This document shows, piece by piece, positions 54,128 through 62,462 of a stretch of 64,000 nt of DNA. The notes below the pieces were generated by a model. It worked only from the letters and a program-made list of their open reading frames with translations. It was not told the DNA's origin and ran no database searches. The position numbers were made by a program, and so were the translations under genes. Numbering within the stretch: the first letter of the stretch is position 1; every line of letters starts with the position of its first letter. Origin of the DNA: Flavobacterium glaciei (GTDB lineage: Bacteria; Bacteroidota; Bacteroidia; Flavobacteriales; Flavobacteriaceae); assembly GCF_003350545.1 (NCBI RefSeq), contig NZ_QQBA01000001.1, positions 346,348-410,347 of the forward strand, read 5' to 3'.

Positions 54128-55177
54128 TTAGAAATTTACAATTTTATTGCTTTGTTCAAGGTGTAATCTGTATTCCTTCATGCCGTCTTTATGCAGTAAA
54201 TATGTAACACCATTTTTATGGTTTGCGACACTTATTTCATACATATAGGTTATGTGACGTGCAAGTTCTTTCCAAGCAAAAAACAAAGAATGTTTTGGAT
54301 CATAAATATGTGTAGGCTCACTTCCTGCGCCATTTAACTCTACAACTGAAAAATTCAATCCTTGCTCTAACTCCGTTATAGTATTATACATCACATCTAA
54401 TCTGCCAAAGTAGAAACCCGGAATCTGCAAACACATTTCGTTGATAGTTTCCGTCAATTTTGGAGTTATCCAATGACTTCCATCAATGAATTTTGCGCCT
54501 CGTGCATGATTCCCATAAGGTACTAAATTCAATTTTTCTCCTTTTGGGAGAACATCAAGCAGTTTTTTGCCATACTCCTGTTTCAAAACCTTTAATTGCA
54601 GTTCGTATCGCGGATTTTCTTTAATTAATTCTTCAACGGTTGAGAATCCGTTTCCAGTAATAATCAGAAATTCTTTAGAAACTATTCCTGTAATTCTACC
54701 TGCTTTTTCATGAGGATAACGCACGTAAAAAATCCCAACTTCATTCTCGTAAGGAATTAAATCTTGCACTACATAATCGAAATTCGCTTTTTCAGCATAT
54801 TCTTTTAAATCTTGAACAGTATTGATTTTTTTGACTCCAGATCCTCGCAGTCCAATATCTGGTTTTGCAATCAAAGGATATTTTATTTTAGCTGCTTCAA
54901 TCACATTTAAAATTTCTTCAAGAGCAGTTCCTTCTTTAATTAATTCCGTTTTTGGGTAATACTTTTGCGGAATCAAATTGTAGATTTCTTTTTTGGACTC
55001 CATCATAAAACCGCCATTTTTTATGGTTGGATTAGAGGCATTAAAGAAAAAAATTGATTTTGCCTTGATGGCATAATAGGACCAAAGAAAATAAATAGGG
55101 ATATAAACAATCTGGAAAGGCCAGTATTCCCAATGGGTAATTTTATGAAAAAATAGTTTGCTTTGCCTGTTCGTCAT
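54128..55177 (-). CDS. ATP-grasp ligase, D-Ala-D-Ala ligase-like
   Basis: 349 residues from the ATG complementary to 55175-55177 (MTNRQSKLFFHKITHWEYWP). The frame can extend to 55240, but that would overlap the NRDE gene by 41 bases. ATP-grasp features: YPLIAKPDIGLRGSGVKKIN, VVQDLIPYENEVGIFYVRYP, and the metal-binding FSVVELNGAGSEPTHIYDP with GRLDVMYNT before it. An unusual N-terminal part carries a hydrophobic IVYIPIYFLWSYYAIKAKSI, probably one membrane segment. It joins a carboxylate and an amine with ATP; the substrates are unknown. The C-terminal part includes HITYMYEIS. Confidence 0.78.
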   Translation of the reverse strand: MTNRQSKLFFHKITHWEYWPFQIVYIPIYFLWSYYAIKAKSIFFFNASNPTIKNGGFMMESKKEIYNLIPQKYYPKTELIKEGTALEEILNVIEAAKIKYPLIAKPDIGLRGSGVKKINTVQDLKEYAEKANFDYVVQDLIPYENEVGIFYVRYPHEKAGRITGIVSKEFLIITGNGFSTVEELIKENPRYELQLKVLKQEYGKKLLDVLPKGEKLNLVPYGNHARGAKFIDGSHWITPKLTETINEMCLQIPGFYFGRLDVMYNTITELEQGLNFSVVELNGAGSEPTHIYDPKHSLFFAWKELARHITYMYEISVANHKNGVTYLLHKDGMKEYRLHLEQSNKIVNF

Positions 55178-55199
55178 AACTCGGGTCAATAAAATTTCT

Positions 55200-55910
55200 T
55201 TAAACGGTAATAAATGAGGTCGAAAAATCCTGATTAGCAATCAAATCGTAATGCAATATCGTTACATTATTTTTTTTTATTACTGCTTGTGTAATACTTA
55301 ATGTTTTCATCTCGTTATTTCTATTGATGACCAAGCCGTTTTCATCATTTTCTTCTTCAGTATAGCGATGAAAATCGTGCATTTTTGATTCGGAAATTTC
55401 AGAATTTCCTTCCATAAAAGTATGAAACCATTCGGCACGTTTTTCTCGAATTGATAAGGAATACAAAGTCGAGGAAGACCAGATATGATTTTGATGAATA
55501 TCCAAGGGCGTTGTTTCCTTTTTATTTCCGTTCCAGCGCAATTGAAAAAGAGCATTGTTTTGAAATAAAACTAATGTAAAAGGTTCTATGTTATCCAAAT
55601 CAATTTCTGTCCAGAAATCCTTTGGCGATAAGCTGCTAATTAAATCTAAAACAATAAGTCCACGACTTTTTCGATATGGAAGTTGCACCTTATGTTTTTC
55701 ATCGGCTCCGTTTAACAAAACTAAAATTGCACCTTCATCATTAGCTACAAACCAAGTCCCACCTGCTTTTGAATCTTTTGGAAAAATAAGATTTTTTCCG
55801 TTTATGGTATAATTTCTTGGCGGTATTGCACTTGGTCTTCCTGTTTTTTCATCCCGATTCGATGTAATGATAATTGTATCATTCTTTGCTACAAAACTTA
55901 CTGTGCACAT
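55200..55910 (-). CDS. NRDE/TANGO2-family protein
   Basis: 236 residues. It begins with the family motif MCTVSFVAKNDTIIITSNRDE (the NRDE residues at 18-21), with the initial Cys2 that suggests an Ntn-hydrolase-like fold, followed by GGTWFVANDEGAILVLLNG. The eukaryotic homologue TANGO2 has been linked to heme and lipid metabolism; the bacterial role is unclear. Its start overlaps the end of the DinB gene by 13 bases. It lies 22 bases from the ATP-grasp gene. Confidence 0.88.
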   Translation of the reverse strand: MCTVSFVAKNDTIIITSNRDEKTGRPSAIPPRNYTINGKNLIFPKDSKAGGTWFVANDEGAILVLLNGADEKHKVQLPYRKSRGLIVLDLISSLSPKDFWTEIDLDNIEPFTLVLFQNNALFQLRWNGNKKETTPLDIHQNHIWSSSTLYSLSIREKRAEWFHTFMEGNSEISESKMHDFHRYTEEENDENGLVINRNNEMKTLSITQAVIKKNNVTILHYDLIANQDFSTSFITV

Positions 55911-56386
55911 TGATTTTTATATTCTATGGTAGATCGGGCAACGCCAAAATTAGGATCAATTGTTACTGATTTACATTGCAAAACTGCAACTTTTATAAGC
56001 GCCTGATGATGAATACAATGCTCTAGATTATAGAGTAATTCTCTTAAATAGTTGCTTTCAATTCGGATTTCCTCACCATCAATAACTTGCAACAAATCAA
56101 TTTTTTTATTTTCTTTTTCTAGATTTTGTTGAATCAATAAAATATTTTCAATAGCAGAAACAGTGTCTGTTTGAATACGAATATTTCGTTCTCTTTTGTC
56201 ATAATTCACAACTCCTGAATCATATTGATTTTCTAAACACTGAAACATCTCAATAATATGTCTTGTATGCTCTCCAATAGTTGCATTACTCAATTCCGCA
56301 CAAAAACTGGAGTATTCTTTTTGAGATAATTGCTTCAGCAAATCTATTAGTTCTTTTAAACTATTATTAATGGAAGGTATTAGCAT
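55898..56386 (-). CDS. DinB-family four-helix protein
   Basis: 162 residues. A DinB/YfiT-like bundle with potential metal ligands His40 and His43 (IGEHTRHIIE) and His123, His126/127 (LEHCIHHQAL), matching the usual His triad. DinB enzymes include thiol transferases that use bacillithiol or related thiols; the activity here is unknown. It is the first gene of the DinB-NRDE-ATP-grasp-LysE cluster. I see no perfect promoter box in the gap above it. Confidence 0.8.
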   Translation of the reverse strand: MLIPSINNSLKELIDLLKQLSQKEYSSFCAELSNATIGEHTRHIIEMFQCLENQYDSGVVNYDKRERNIRIQTDTVSAIENILLIQQNLEKENKKIDLLQVIDGEEIRIESNYLRELLYNLEHCIHHQALIKVAVLQCKSVTIDPNFGVARSTIEYKNQCAQ

Positions 56387-56606
56387 ATTTATACTTTAAT
56401 TCAACAAATTCAATACATTATTTCTATCCTAAAAAACTTAGGTCACACAACAAAGAAAGTCAAATAGAGGCAAAATAAAAAATGCGCTACCCTCATTTTT
56501 TCTTCATTTTCAAGTACAAACAAAGGAACAAAAATTGCAATCACTTTCTTAAAATCAACTAATACAAAATTCTTTAAATTAAAAAAGATTCTTTTCGTAA
56601 ATGTAT

Positions 56607-56645
56607 TAAAAAAACAAAACCCTTTCTAACCGAAATTAGAAAGGG
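56607..56645 (-). terminator. Terminator of the acyl-CoA dehydrogenase gene
   Basis: CCCTTTCTAA (56620-56629) pairs perfectly with TTAGAAAGGG (56636-56645). On the minus strand a T-rich run (complement of 56608-56619) follows the stem. It lies 24 bases after the acyl-CoA dehydrogenase stop. Confidence 0.85.
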
Positions 56646-56669
56646 CTCAAACAACTATTTTTAGTTTAT

Positions 56670-57809
56670 CTATGAAACTAATCCTCTCGAAATTACTATT
56701 CGTTGTATTTCTGAAGTTCCTTCATAAATTTGAGTGATTTTAGAGTCACGCATCATACGCTCCACATGATATTCAGCTACATATCCATTTCCACCGTGAA
56801 TTTGAACAGCCTCATTAGCTACTTCTAAAGCAATTTCAGAAGCGTACAATTTAGCCATCGCTCCAGAATGTGCAATGTCCTTACCTTCATCTTTTTCGCA
56901 AGCTGCTTTCATCACTAATAATTTTGCAGCAGTAACCTTTACGTACATATCAGCTAGTTTGAAAGCAATGGCTTGATGATTGAAAATTTCTTTTCCGAAA
57001 GCTTTTCTCTCATGCGAATACTTTAAAGCGATTTCGTATGCTCCAGTTGCTATTCCTAACGCTTGTGATGCAATTCCAATTCTTCCGCCGTTTAAAACAT
57101 TCATTGCAAAAGCAAATCCAAATCCGTCCGCACCAATTCTATTTTCTTTAGGAACTTTTACATCGGTAAACATTAAAGAATGCGTATCGCTTCCACGAAT
57201 TCCCATTTTCTTTTCTTTTGGTCCAATATCAAATCCAGCCCAACCTTTCTCAACGATAAAAGCATTGATTCCTTTGTGCCCTTTTTCAATATCAGTTTGA
57301 GCAATTACAATGTAGGTTGAAGCAGTTGACCCATTTGTAATCCAGTTTTTTGTACCATTAAGTAAGTAATAATCTCCTTTATCAATAGCCGTAGTTTTTT
57401 GCGAAGTTGCATCACTTCCTGCTTCAGGTTCTGACAAGCAAAAAGCGCCAATCACTTCTCCTTTTGCAAGTGGTACTAAATATTTCATTTTTTGCTCTTC
57501 ATTGCAATATTTTTCAAGACCAGCACAAACTAAAGAGTTATTAACCGACATGATTACAGCGGCCGAAGCATCTACTTTAGCAATTTCTGTCATTGCCAAA
57601 ACATAAGAGATACTGTCCAAGCCAGACCCACCATATTTAGGATCTACCATCATCCCCATAAAACCTAAATCGGCCATCATTTTCACCTGCTCAGTCGGAA
57701 ATTTTGAATGTTCATCACGCTCAATAACACCCGGTAATAATTCTGCTAATGCAAAATCTTTGGCAGCTTGCTGAATCATTAAATGCTCTTCGGTTAAATT
57801 AAAATCCAT
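56670..57809 (-). CDS. Acyl-CoA dehydrogenase
   Basis: 379 residues, FAD-dependent, cytosolic, first step of beta-oxidation or branched-chain acyl-CoA breakdown. Signatures: FCLSEPEAGSDATSQKTTA (FAD/substrate region), AYEIALKYSHERKAFGK and the C-terminal QIYEGTSEIQRIVISR, which in this family holds the catalytic Glu. IHGGNGYVAEYHVERMMRD is typical of short/medium-chain enzymes. The chain length accepted cannot be told. A single-gene unit with its own promoter and terminator. Confidence 0.95.
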   Translation of the reverse strand: MDFNLTEEHLMIQQAAKDFALAELLPGVIERDEHSKFPTEQVKMMADLGFMGMMVDPKYGGSGLDSISYVLAMTEIAKVDASAAVIMSVNNSLVCAGLEKYCNEEQKMKYLVPLAKGEVIGAFCLSEPEAGSDATSQKTTAIDKGDYYLLNGTKNWITNGSTASTYIVIAQTDIEKGHKGINAFIVEKGWAGFDIGPKEKKMGIRGSDTHSLMFTDVKVPKENRIGADGFGFAFAMNVLNGGRIGIASQALGIATGAYEIALKYSHERKAFGKEIFNHQAIAFKLADMYVKVTAAKLLVMKAACEKDEGKDIAHSGAMAKLYASEIALEVANEAVQIHGGNGYVAEYHVERMMRDSKITQIYEGTSEIQRIVISRGLVS

Positions 57810-57846
57810 ATTTTTATTGTAAATTAATTGTTCTTAAATTTGTCCA

Positions 57847-57877
57847 CAAAAGTAATTATTAAATATCAGAATTCAAA
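57847..57877 (-). promoter_or_regulatory. Consensus promoter of the acyl-CoA dehydrogenase gene
   Basis: Minus-strand TTTG (complement of 57874-57877), exactly 19 bases, then TACTTTTG (complement of 57847-57854): a full match to TTTG-N19-TAnnTTTG, 37 bases before the ATG. Confidence 0.8.
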
Positions 57878-57885
57878 CGATTTCG

Positions 57886-57893
57886 TAAATTTA
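57886..57893 (+). promoter_or_regulatory. -7-like box of anmK, 4 bases before its ATG
   Basis: TAAATTTA (consensus with A for the last G) ends 4 bases before the ATG at 57898, the same spacing and variant seen at rarA. Confidence 0.42.
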
Positions 57894-57897
57894 GCCT

Positions 57898-58968
57898 ATG
57901 TTTAAAGAAAAGTATAATACAATAGGAGTCATGTCTGGAACTTCGTTGGATGGCGTAGATTTGGCACACGTTGTTTTTACTGTAAAAAACAATAAATGGG
58001 AATTCGAAATCTTGGAATCTGAAACAATTCCTTACACGCCCGATTGGTTAAACAAACTAAAAAAAGCAATTGATTTTTCTGAAACTCAATTAAAAAAAAT
58101 AAACCAAGACTACACGCAACTTCTGGCTACGATTATTTCAAATTTTATTAAAAAAAAAGACATAAAAAACCTAGACGCCGTTTGTTCTCATGGCCATACT
58201 ATTTTGCACCAACCTCAAAACGGATTCACACTACAAATTGGGAACCTATCTGAAATTGCAAATTTGATCAATCAAACCGTAGTTTGTGATTTTAGAGTTC
58301 AAGATGTACACCTTGGCGGTCAAGGTGCACCTTTGGTTCCTATTGGCGACCGAATTTTATTTTCTGAATACGATTATTGCATGAATTTGGGTGGTTTTTC
58401 GAATGTATCTTTCGAACAAAATAATAAGCGAATCGCCTTTGATATTTCGGCTGTAAACACCGTTTTGAATTTTTATGCCAATCAACTGGGATTCGATTAC
58501 GATGATAAAGGTAGTATTTCAAGGTCTGGAATTTGTAACTATGATTTATTACAAGAATTAAATGCTTTGGATTTCTACCAAAAAAAATATCCTAAATCAT
58601 TAGGTTTCGAATTTGTAAAAGATACAATTTTGCCTCTAATCGAAAGCTACGTGATTCCTATTGAAGACAAATTACACACTTTTACAGAACATGTGGCTTT
58701 GCAAATTGCTTTGGCTTTGCCCAATAAAAAAGGAAGTGTTTTTATAACTGGCGGTGGAGCTTACAATGATTTTCTTATCGAGAGAATTCAATATCATTTA
58801 CCAGAAATGAAAATGATAATTCCGTCTGCCAAGATTCTGGAATTCAAAGAAGCATTGATTTTTGCATTACTTGGCGTTTTAAAATTACTTGGAGAAATCA
58901 ATGTATTGAGTAGTGTTACAGGCGCAAAAACAGATCATAGCTCCGGCATGATTTATTCTCCAAAATAA
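57898..58968 (+). CDS. anmK: Anhydro-N-acetylmuramic acid kinase
   Basis: 356 residues, ASKHA-fold kinase. The N-terminal phosphate motif is GVMSGTSLDGVD (residues 10-21); VCSHGHTILHQP, VCDFRVQDVHLGGQGAPLVP and VFITGGGAYNDFLIERI follow the AnmK pattern. It phosphorylates and opens 1,6-anhydro-MurNAc released from peptidoglycan, giving MurNAc-6-P. Together with mpl at 22626 it indicates murein recycling. Single gene, divergent from the acyl-CoA dehydrogenase. Confidence 0.93.
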   Translation: MFKEKYNTIGVMSGTSLDGVDLAHVVFTVKNNKWEFEILESETIPYTPDWLNKLKKAIDFSETQLKKINQDYTQLLATIISNFIKKKDIKNLDAVCSHGHTILHQPQNGFTLQIGNLSEIANLINQTVVCDFRVQDVHLGGQGAPLVPIGDRILFSEYDYCMNLGGFSNVSFEQNNKRIAFDISAVNTVLNFYANQLGFDYDDKGSISRSGICNYDLLQELNALDFYQKKYPKSLGFEFVKDTILPLIESYVIPIEDKLHTFTEHVALQIALALPNKKGSVFITGGGAYNDFLIERIQYHLPEMKMIIPSAKILEFKEALIFALLGVLKLLGEINVLSSVTGAKTDHSSGMIYSPK

Positions 58969-59004
58969 AATTAAAAAATACATATTTCACATTATTCTAT
59001 TTTT

Positions 59005-59012
59005 TATATTTG
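59005..59012 (+). promoter_or_regulatory. -7 box of the glutamate dehydrogenase gene
   Basis: TATATTTG followed by C matches the consensus. The TTG at 59010, where the frame could open, is part of this box, so the real start is the ATG at 59037, 24 bases downstream. Confidence 0.65.
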
Positions 59013-59036
59013 CCAAAATTAAACATATCGCAACAA

Positions 59037-60263
59037 ATGAAAGATTTATTAAAGAAATTCGAAAATAAAGAACCTGAAATAGTTTTCCATTGGAAAGATG
59101 CTGAAACAGAAGCCGAAGGATGGACGGTCATCAATTCGCTTCGTGGTGGTGCTGCCGGTGGTGGAACTCGTATGAGAAAAGGGTTGGATATGAATGAAGT
59201 TTTGTCTTTGGCAAAAACAATGGAAGTTAAATTTTCGGTTTCTGGACCTGCCATTGGCGGAGCTAAATCTGGAATTAATTTTGACCCAAATGACCCAAGA
59301 AAAAAAGGCGTTTTACAACGTTGGTACAAAGCAGTTTCTCCATTATTGAAAAGTTATTATGGTACCGGCGGAGATTTGAATGTTGATGAAATTCACGAAG
59401 TAATTCCGATGACAGAAGAATGTGGTGTTTGGCATCCGCAAGAAGGTGTTTTTAACGGCCACTTCAAACCTACTGAAGCTGATAAGATTAACAGAATTGG
59501 ACAATTACGCCAAGGTGTAGTAAAAGTGATTGAAAACTCAAGATTTTCTCCTGATGTTTCTAGAAAATACACTATTGCTGATATGATTACCGGTTATGGC
59601 GTTGCCGAAGCTGTGCGTAATTATTATACCATTTATGGTGGAGATGTAAAAGGAAAGAAAGCAATCGTACAAGGCTTTGGAAATGTAGGATCTGCTGCTG
59701 CATTTTACTTAGCCGAAATGGGCGCTAAAATAATTGGTATTATTGACAGAGATGGAGGATTAATCAACGAAGAGGGATTCTCTTTTGAAGAAATTAGAGC
59801 TTTATTTCTTGCCAAAGACGGAAATAAACTGGTTGCCGAAAACATGATTCCTTTTGAAGAAATCAATCAAAAAATATGGACCATTGGTGCTGAAATATTC
59901 ACTCCTTGTGCCGCTTCCCGATTGGTCACTCAATCACAAATTGATAGCTTAATTGCAAATGGTCTTGAAGTAATTTCTTGTGGTGCGAATGTTCCTTTTG
60001 CAGACACAGCAATCTTTTTTGGTCCAATTATGGAAAATGTTGATCATAAAGTGAGTTTGATTCCTGATTTTATTTCTAATTGTGGTATGGCTCGTGTTTT
60101 TGCTTATTTCATGGAAAAGAAAGTACAAATGACGGATGAAGCTATTTTCCAAGATACTTCAGAAATCATCAAAAAAGCTATTGAGAAAGCACATGCTTTA
60201 AACCCAAGTAAAACAAATATTAGTGCTACTGCTTTTGAAATCGCATTAAAGCAGTTAACATAA
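59037..60263 (+). CDS. Glu/Leu/Phe/Val dehydrogenase family enzyme
   Basis: 408 residues from the ATG at 59037 (MKDLLKKFENKEPEIVFHWK). The catalytic lysine region is GPAIGGAKSGINFDPNDPRK, followed by YGTGGDLNVDE. The Rossmann domain begins near KKAIVQGFGNVGSAAAFYLA. The family interconverts amino acids and 2-oxoacids with NAD(P). Glutamate is the usual substrate in flavobacteria, but leucine-type dehydrogenases share the fold, so I leave the gene symbol open. A terminator follows. Confidence 0.88.
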   Translation: MKDLLKKFENKEPEIVFHWKDAETEAEGWTVINSLRGGAAGGGTRMRKGLDMNEVLSLAKTMEVKFSVSGPAIGGAKSGINFDPNDPRKKGVLQRWYKAVSPLLKSYYGTGGDLNVDEIHEVIPMTEECGVWHPQEGVFNGHFKPTEADKINRIGQLRQGVVKVIENSRFSPDVSRKYTIADMITGYGVAEAVRNYYTIYGGDVKGKKAIVQGFGNVGSAAAFYLAEMGAKIIGIIDRDGGLINEEGFSFEEIRALFLAKDGNKLVAENMIPFEEINQKIWTIGAEIFTPCAASRLVTQSQIDSLIANGLEVISCGANVPFADTAIFFGPIMENVDHKVSLIPDFISNCGMARVFAYFMEKKVQMTDEAIFQDTSEIIKKAIEKAHALNPSKTNISATAFEIALKQLT

Positions 60264-60311
60264 TATTTCTCTGTTTGTAAAATCAATCTTATTGCTTTTA
60301 AATTTATAATT

Positions 60312-60364
60312 AAAAGTCAGTTTGATGCATCCTGTTAGTAACAAATGCATAAAACTGACTTTTT
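60312..60364 (+). terminator. Long hairpin terminator after the dehydrogenase gene
   Basis: AAAAGTCAGTTT (60312-60323) pairs with AAACTGACTTTT (60352-60363), and inside it ATGCAT (60325-60330) with ATGCAT (60345-60350). The T run is short. Confidence 0.72.
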
Positions 60365-60474
60365 ATATGGTTTAAAAGTAACACCCCAAACAAAACCTTC
60401 TCGTTAAATATTTTATTCTAAGTAATTAGCAATTTTTATAATATATTAGCGTTTTCATACCAAATAAAATTTCT

Positions 60475-61179
60475 ATGAGTCTATTGTTACAAGCGGATAC
60501 CTTATCCGTTGCACAAGAAAGTTTAGCCGATACAGTTCCTGTTGAAAAAACTTTATCTATTATTGAGCTATTAACTAGCGGAGGATTAGCAGGTCAATTA
60601 ATAATGATTTCATTATTTCTGATGTTTTTTATTGCTTTATACCTCTATTTTGAGCGTCTAATGGCCATCAATGCAGCTTCAAAAGTTGACATAAACTTCA
60701 TGGGACAAATTAAAGATAACATCAAGAATGGTCGCATTGATAACGCAAAAATTATCTGTGCTCACTATAAATCCCCTGTAGCACGACTAATCGAGAAAGG
60801 AATTTCAAGAATAGGAAAACCACTTGACGATATCAATACGGCAATTGAAAATGCTGGAAAACTGGAAATTTATAAATTGGAAAAAAATGTAAGTATGCTT
60901 GCGACTATATCGGGAGCAGGACCTATGACAGGATTTCTAGGAACAGTTGTAGGAATGATTCAGGCGTTTCATAAAATGGCTAGCTCAGGAGGCCAAATCG
61001 AAGTAGGCGCACTTTCTGAAGGGATTTATACCGCTATGACAACAACTGTTGTAGGCTTAGTTGTTGGAATTATTGCATATGTAGGTTACAACCATCTTGT
61101 AGTAAAAACAGACAAGATAGTTCATCAAATGGAAGCTAATGCCGTTGACTTTTTAGATTTATTAAACGATCCAGCATAA
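60475..61179 (+). CDS. exbB: ExbB/TolQ/MotA-type proton channel protein
   Basis: 234 residues with three membrane segments: about 40-60 (LIMISLFLMFFIALYLYFER) and two near the C-terminus (ISGAGPMTGFLGTVVGMIQA and TTVVGLVVGIIAYVGYNHLV). It forms the pentameric stator that passes proton-motive force to TonB. exbD follows after 2 bases and a TonB-like gene after that, so the full energy-transducing complex for TonB-dependent receptors is encoded here. TolQ/TolR is the main alternative, but no tolB or pal is nearby. Confidence 0.9.
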   Translation: MSLLLQADTLSVAQESLADTVPVEKTLSIIELLTSGGLAGQLIMISLFLMFFIALYLYFERLMAINAASKVDINFMGQIKDNIKNGRIDNAKIICAHYKSPVARLIEKGISRIGKPLDDINTAIENAGKLEIYKLEKNVSMLATISGAGPMTGFLGTVVGMIQAFHKMASSGGQIEVGALSEGIYTAMTTTVVGLVVGIIAYVGYNHLVVKTDKIVHQMEANAVDFLDLLNDPA

Positions 61180-61181
61180 TC

Positions 61182-61574
61182 ATGAATTTAAGAGGAAGAA
61201 ATAAAGTTAGCGCAGAATTCAATATGTCATCCATGACGGATATTGTTTTTTTGTTACTGATATTTTTTATGCTGACATCTACAATGGTGACAACAAATGC
61301 ACTAAATTTAGTTTTACCAAAAGCAAAAGGAAAAACAGACAGTAACAAAAATATCTCCGTGAGCATCAATAAAAAATTAGAGTATTTTATTGACAAAGAA
61401 CCAGTTTTAGAAACTGAATTAGAATCAAAATTACTAATCCTGTTCGCTGGTGACAAAGAAAAAGGTATCGTTTTAAGAGCGGAAGAGGGTGTGCCAATTG
61501 AAAAAGCAGTGAGTGTTTTAGACATCGCAAACAGAAACCAAATTAAAGTAGTTTTAGCAGTAAGACCTAAATAA
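61182..61574 (+). CDS. exbD: ExbD/TolR-type membrane protein
   Basis: 130 residues. A cytosolic N-terminus and one membrane helix (about 19-38) carrying the conserved channel Asp20 in SSMTDIVFLLLIFFML; the periplasmic domain follows (GIVLRAEEGVPIEKAVSVLD). Partner of ExbB in the proton channel. The gene is tightly linked, 2 bases after exbB and 28 before the TonB gene. Confidence 0.92.
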   Translation: MNLRGRNKVSAEFNMSSMTDIVFLLLIFFMLTSTMVTTNALNLVLPKAKGKTDSNKNISVSINKKLEYFIDKEPVLETELESKLLILFAGDKEKGIVLRAEEGVPIEKAVSVLDIANRNQIKVVLAVRPK

Positions 61575-61602
61575 TTTTAGCGCAAATCAAGATTTATTCT
61601 AA

Positions 61603-62403
61603 ATGAAATATATAGAAACAAAAGAAGAAAAAAAATCATTTGCAATCACATCAATTATTTTTGTGATCCTTTTTATTTTGTTTTTTTATTTAGGATTAAC
61701 CTCTTTAGATCCACCTCCAGAAAACGGTATCGCCATCAACTTTGGTACTACCGAGTATGGATCAGGAGAGGTACAACCTACAGAAACTATACAATCAGCT
61801 CCTGAAGAGACCGCAGCACAAGAAACTGCTTCTAGTACTGACGATGATCTGCTATCACAAGATATTGAAGAAGCTGTGGTTATAAAAGAAACCAAAAAAA
61901 AACAACCTACGAAGGAAACCGCCAAAGAAATTGTTAAACCAAAGCCTAAAGAGAATCCAAGACCTTCACAAAGCACCTCAGATGCTTTGTCAAGTATTTT
62001 GAATGGCCCAAAATCTGACGGAAAAGCTCAGGGTGGGCAAGGTAATGATAATACTCCTGGAGATAAAGGAAGTCCAAACGGCAATCCTTATGCCAACACC
62101 TATTATGGCACAGGAAGTGGAAGTGGCAATGGAAGTGGCTGGGGTCTAAATGGCCGAAGCATAAGCTCCAGAGGCAAAGAAGTGCAAAAATGCAACGAAT
62201 TTGGGACAGTAGTAGTTCAGATTACAGTGAACAGAAATGGAAACGTAATTGCCGCCAAATACACTAAAGGTACAACAAACACCAATCCTTGTTTAATTGA
62301 ACCTGCATTGGCAACTGCCCGAAAATACAAATGGTATGCTGACCCAAAAGCTCCCGAAACGCAAATTGGTTTTATAACTGTTAATTTTAAAATAAGCGAA
62401 TAA
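61603..62403 (+). CDS. tonB: TonB-like energy transducer
   Basis: 266 residues. One N-terminal membrane helix (about 14-32, TSIIFVILFILFFYLGL), a long charged linker with Glu/Thr/Lys and a KPKPKENPRPS segment, a Gly/Ser/Asn-rich region (about 150-190), then a C-terminal domain (VVVQITVNRNGNVIAAKYTK ... WYADPKAPETQIGFITVNFK) typical of TonB/TolA-type transducers. It spans the periplasm to contact TonB boxes. Several TonB paralogues are normal in this phylum; which receptors this one serves is unknown. Confidence 0.85.
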   Translation: MKYIETKEEKKSFAITSIIFVILFILFFYLGLTSLDPPPENGIAINFGTTEYGSGEVQPTETIQSAPEETAAQETASSTDDDLLSQDIEEAVVIKETKKKQPTKETAKEIVKPKPKENPRPSQSTSDALSSILNGPKSDGKAQGGQGNDNTPGDKGSPNGNPYANTYYGTGSGSGNGSGWGLNGRSISSRGKEVQKCNEFGTVVVQITVNRNGNVIAAKYTKGTTNTNPCLIEPALATARKYKWYADPKAPETQIGFITVNFKISE

Positions 62404-62413
62404 ACGGCACGAT

Positions 62414-62453
62414 AAATAATAAAAACTCAAGTATCTTTGAGTTTTTATTATTT
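62414..62453 (+). terminator. Perfect 17-bp hairpin terminator after tonB
   Basis: AAATAATAAAAACTCAA (62414-62430) is fully complementary to 62437-62453 with a 6-base loop. The folC -7 box lies across the loop and the right arm. Confidence 0.82.
62432..62439 (+). promoter_or_regulatory. -7 box of folC inside the tonB terminator
   Basis: TATCTTTG, a perfect TAnnTTTG, 23 bases before the folC ATG. It overlaps the terminator loop and right arm, so the start of the folC message is encoded within the preceding hairpin. No clear -33 element. Confidence 0.5.
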
Positions 62454-62462
62454 AAATACTTC

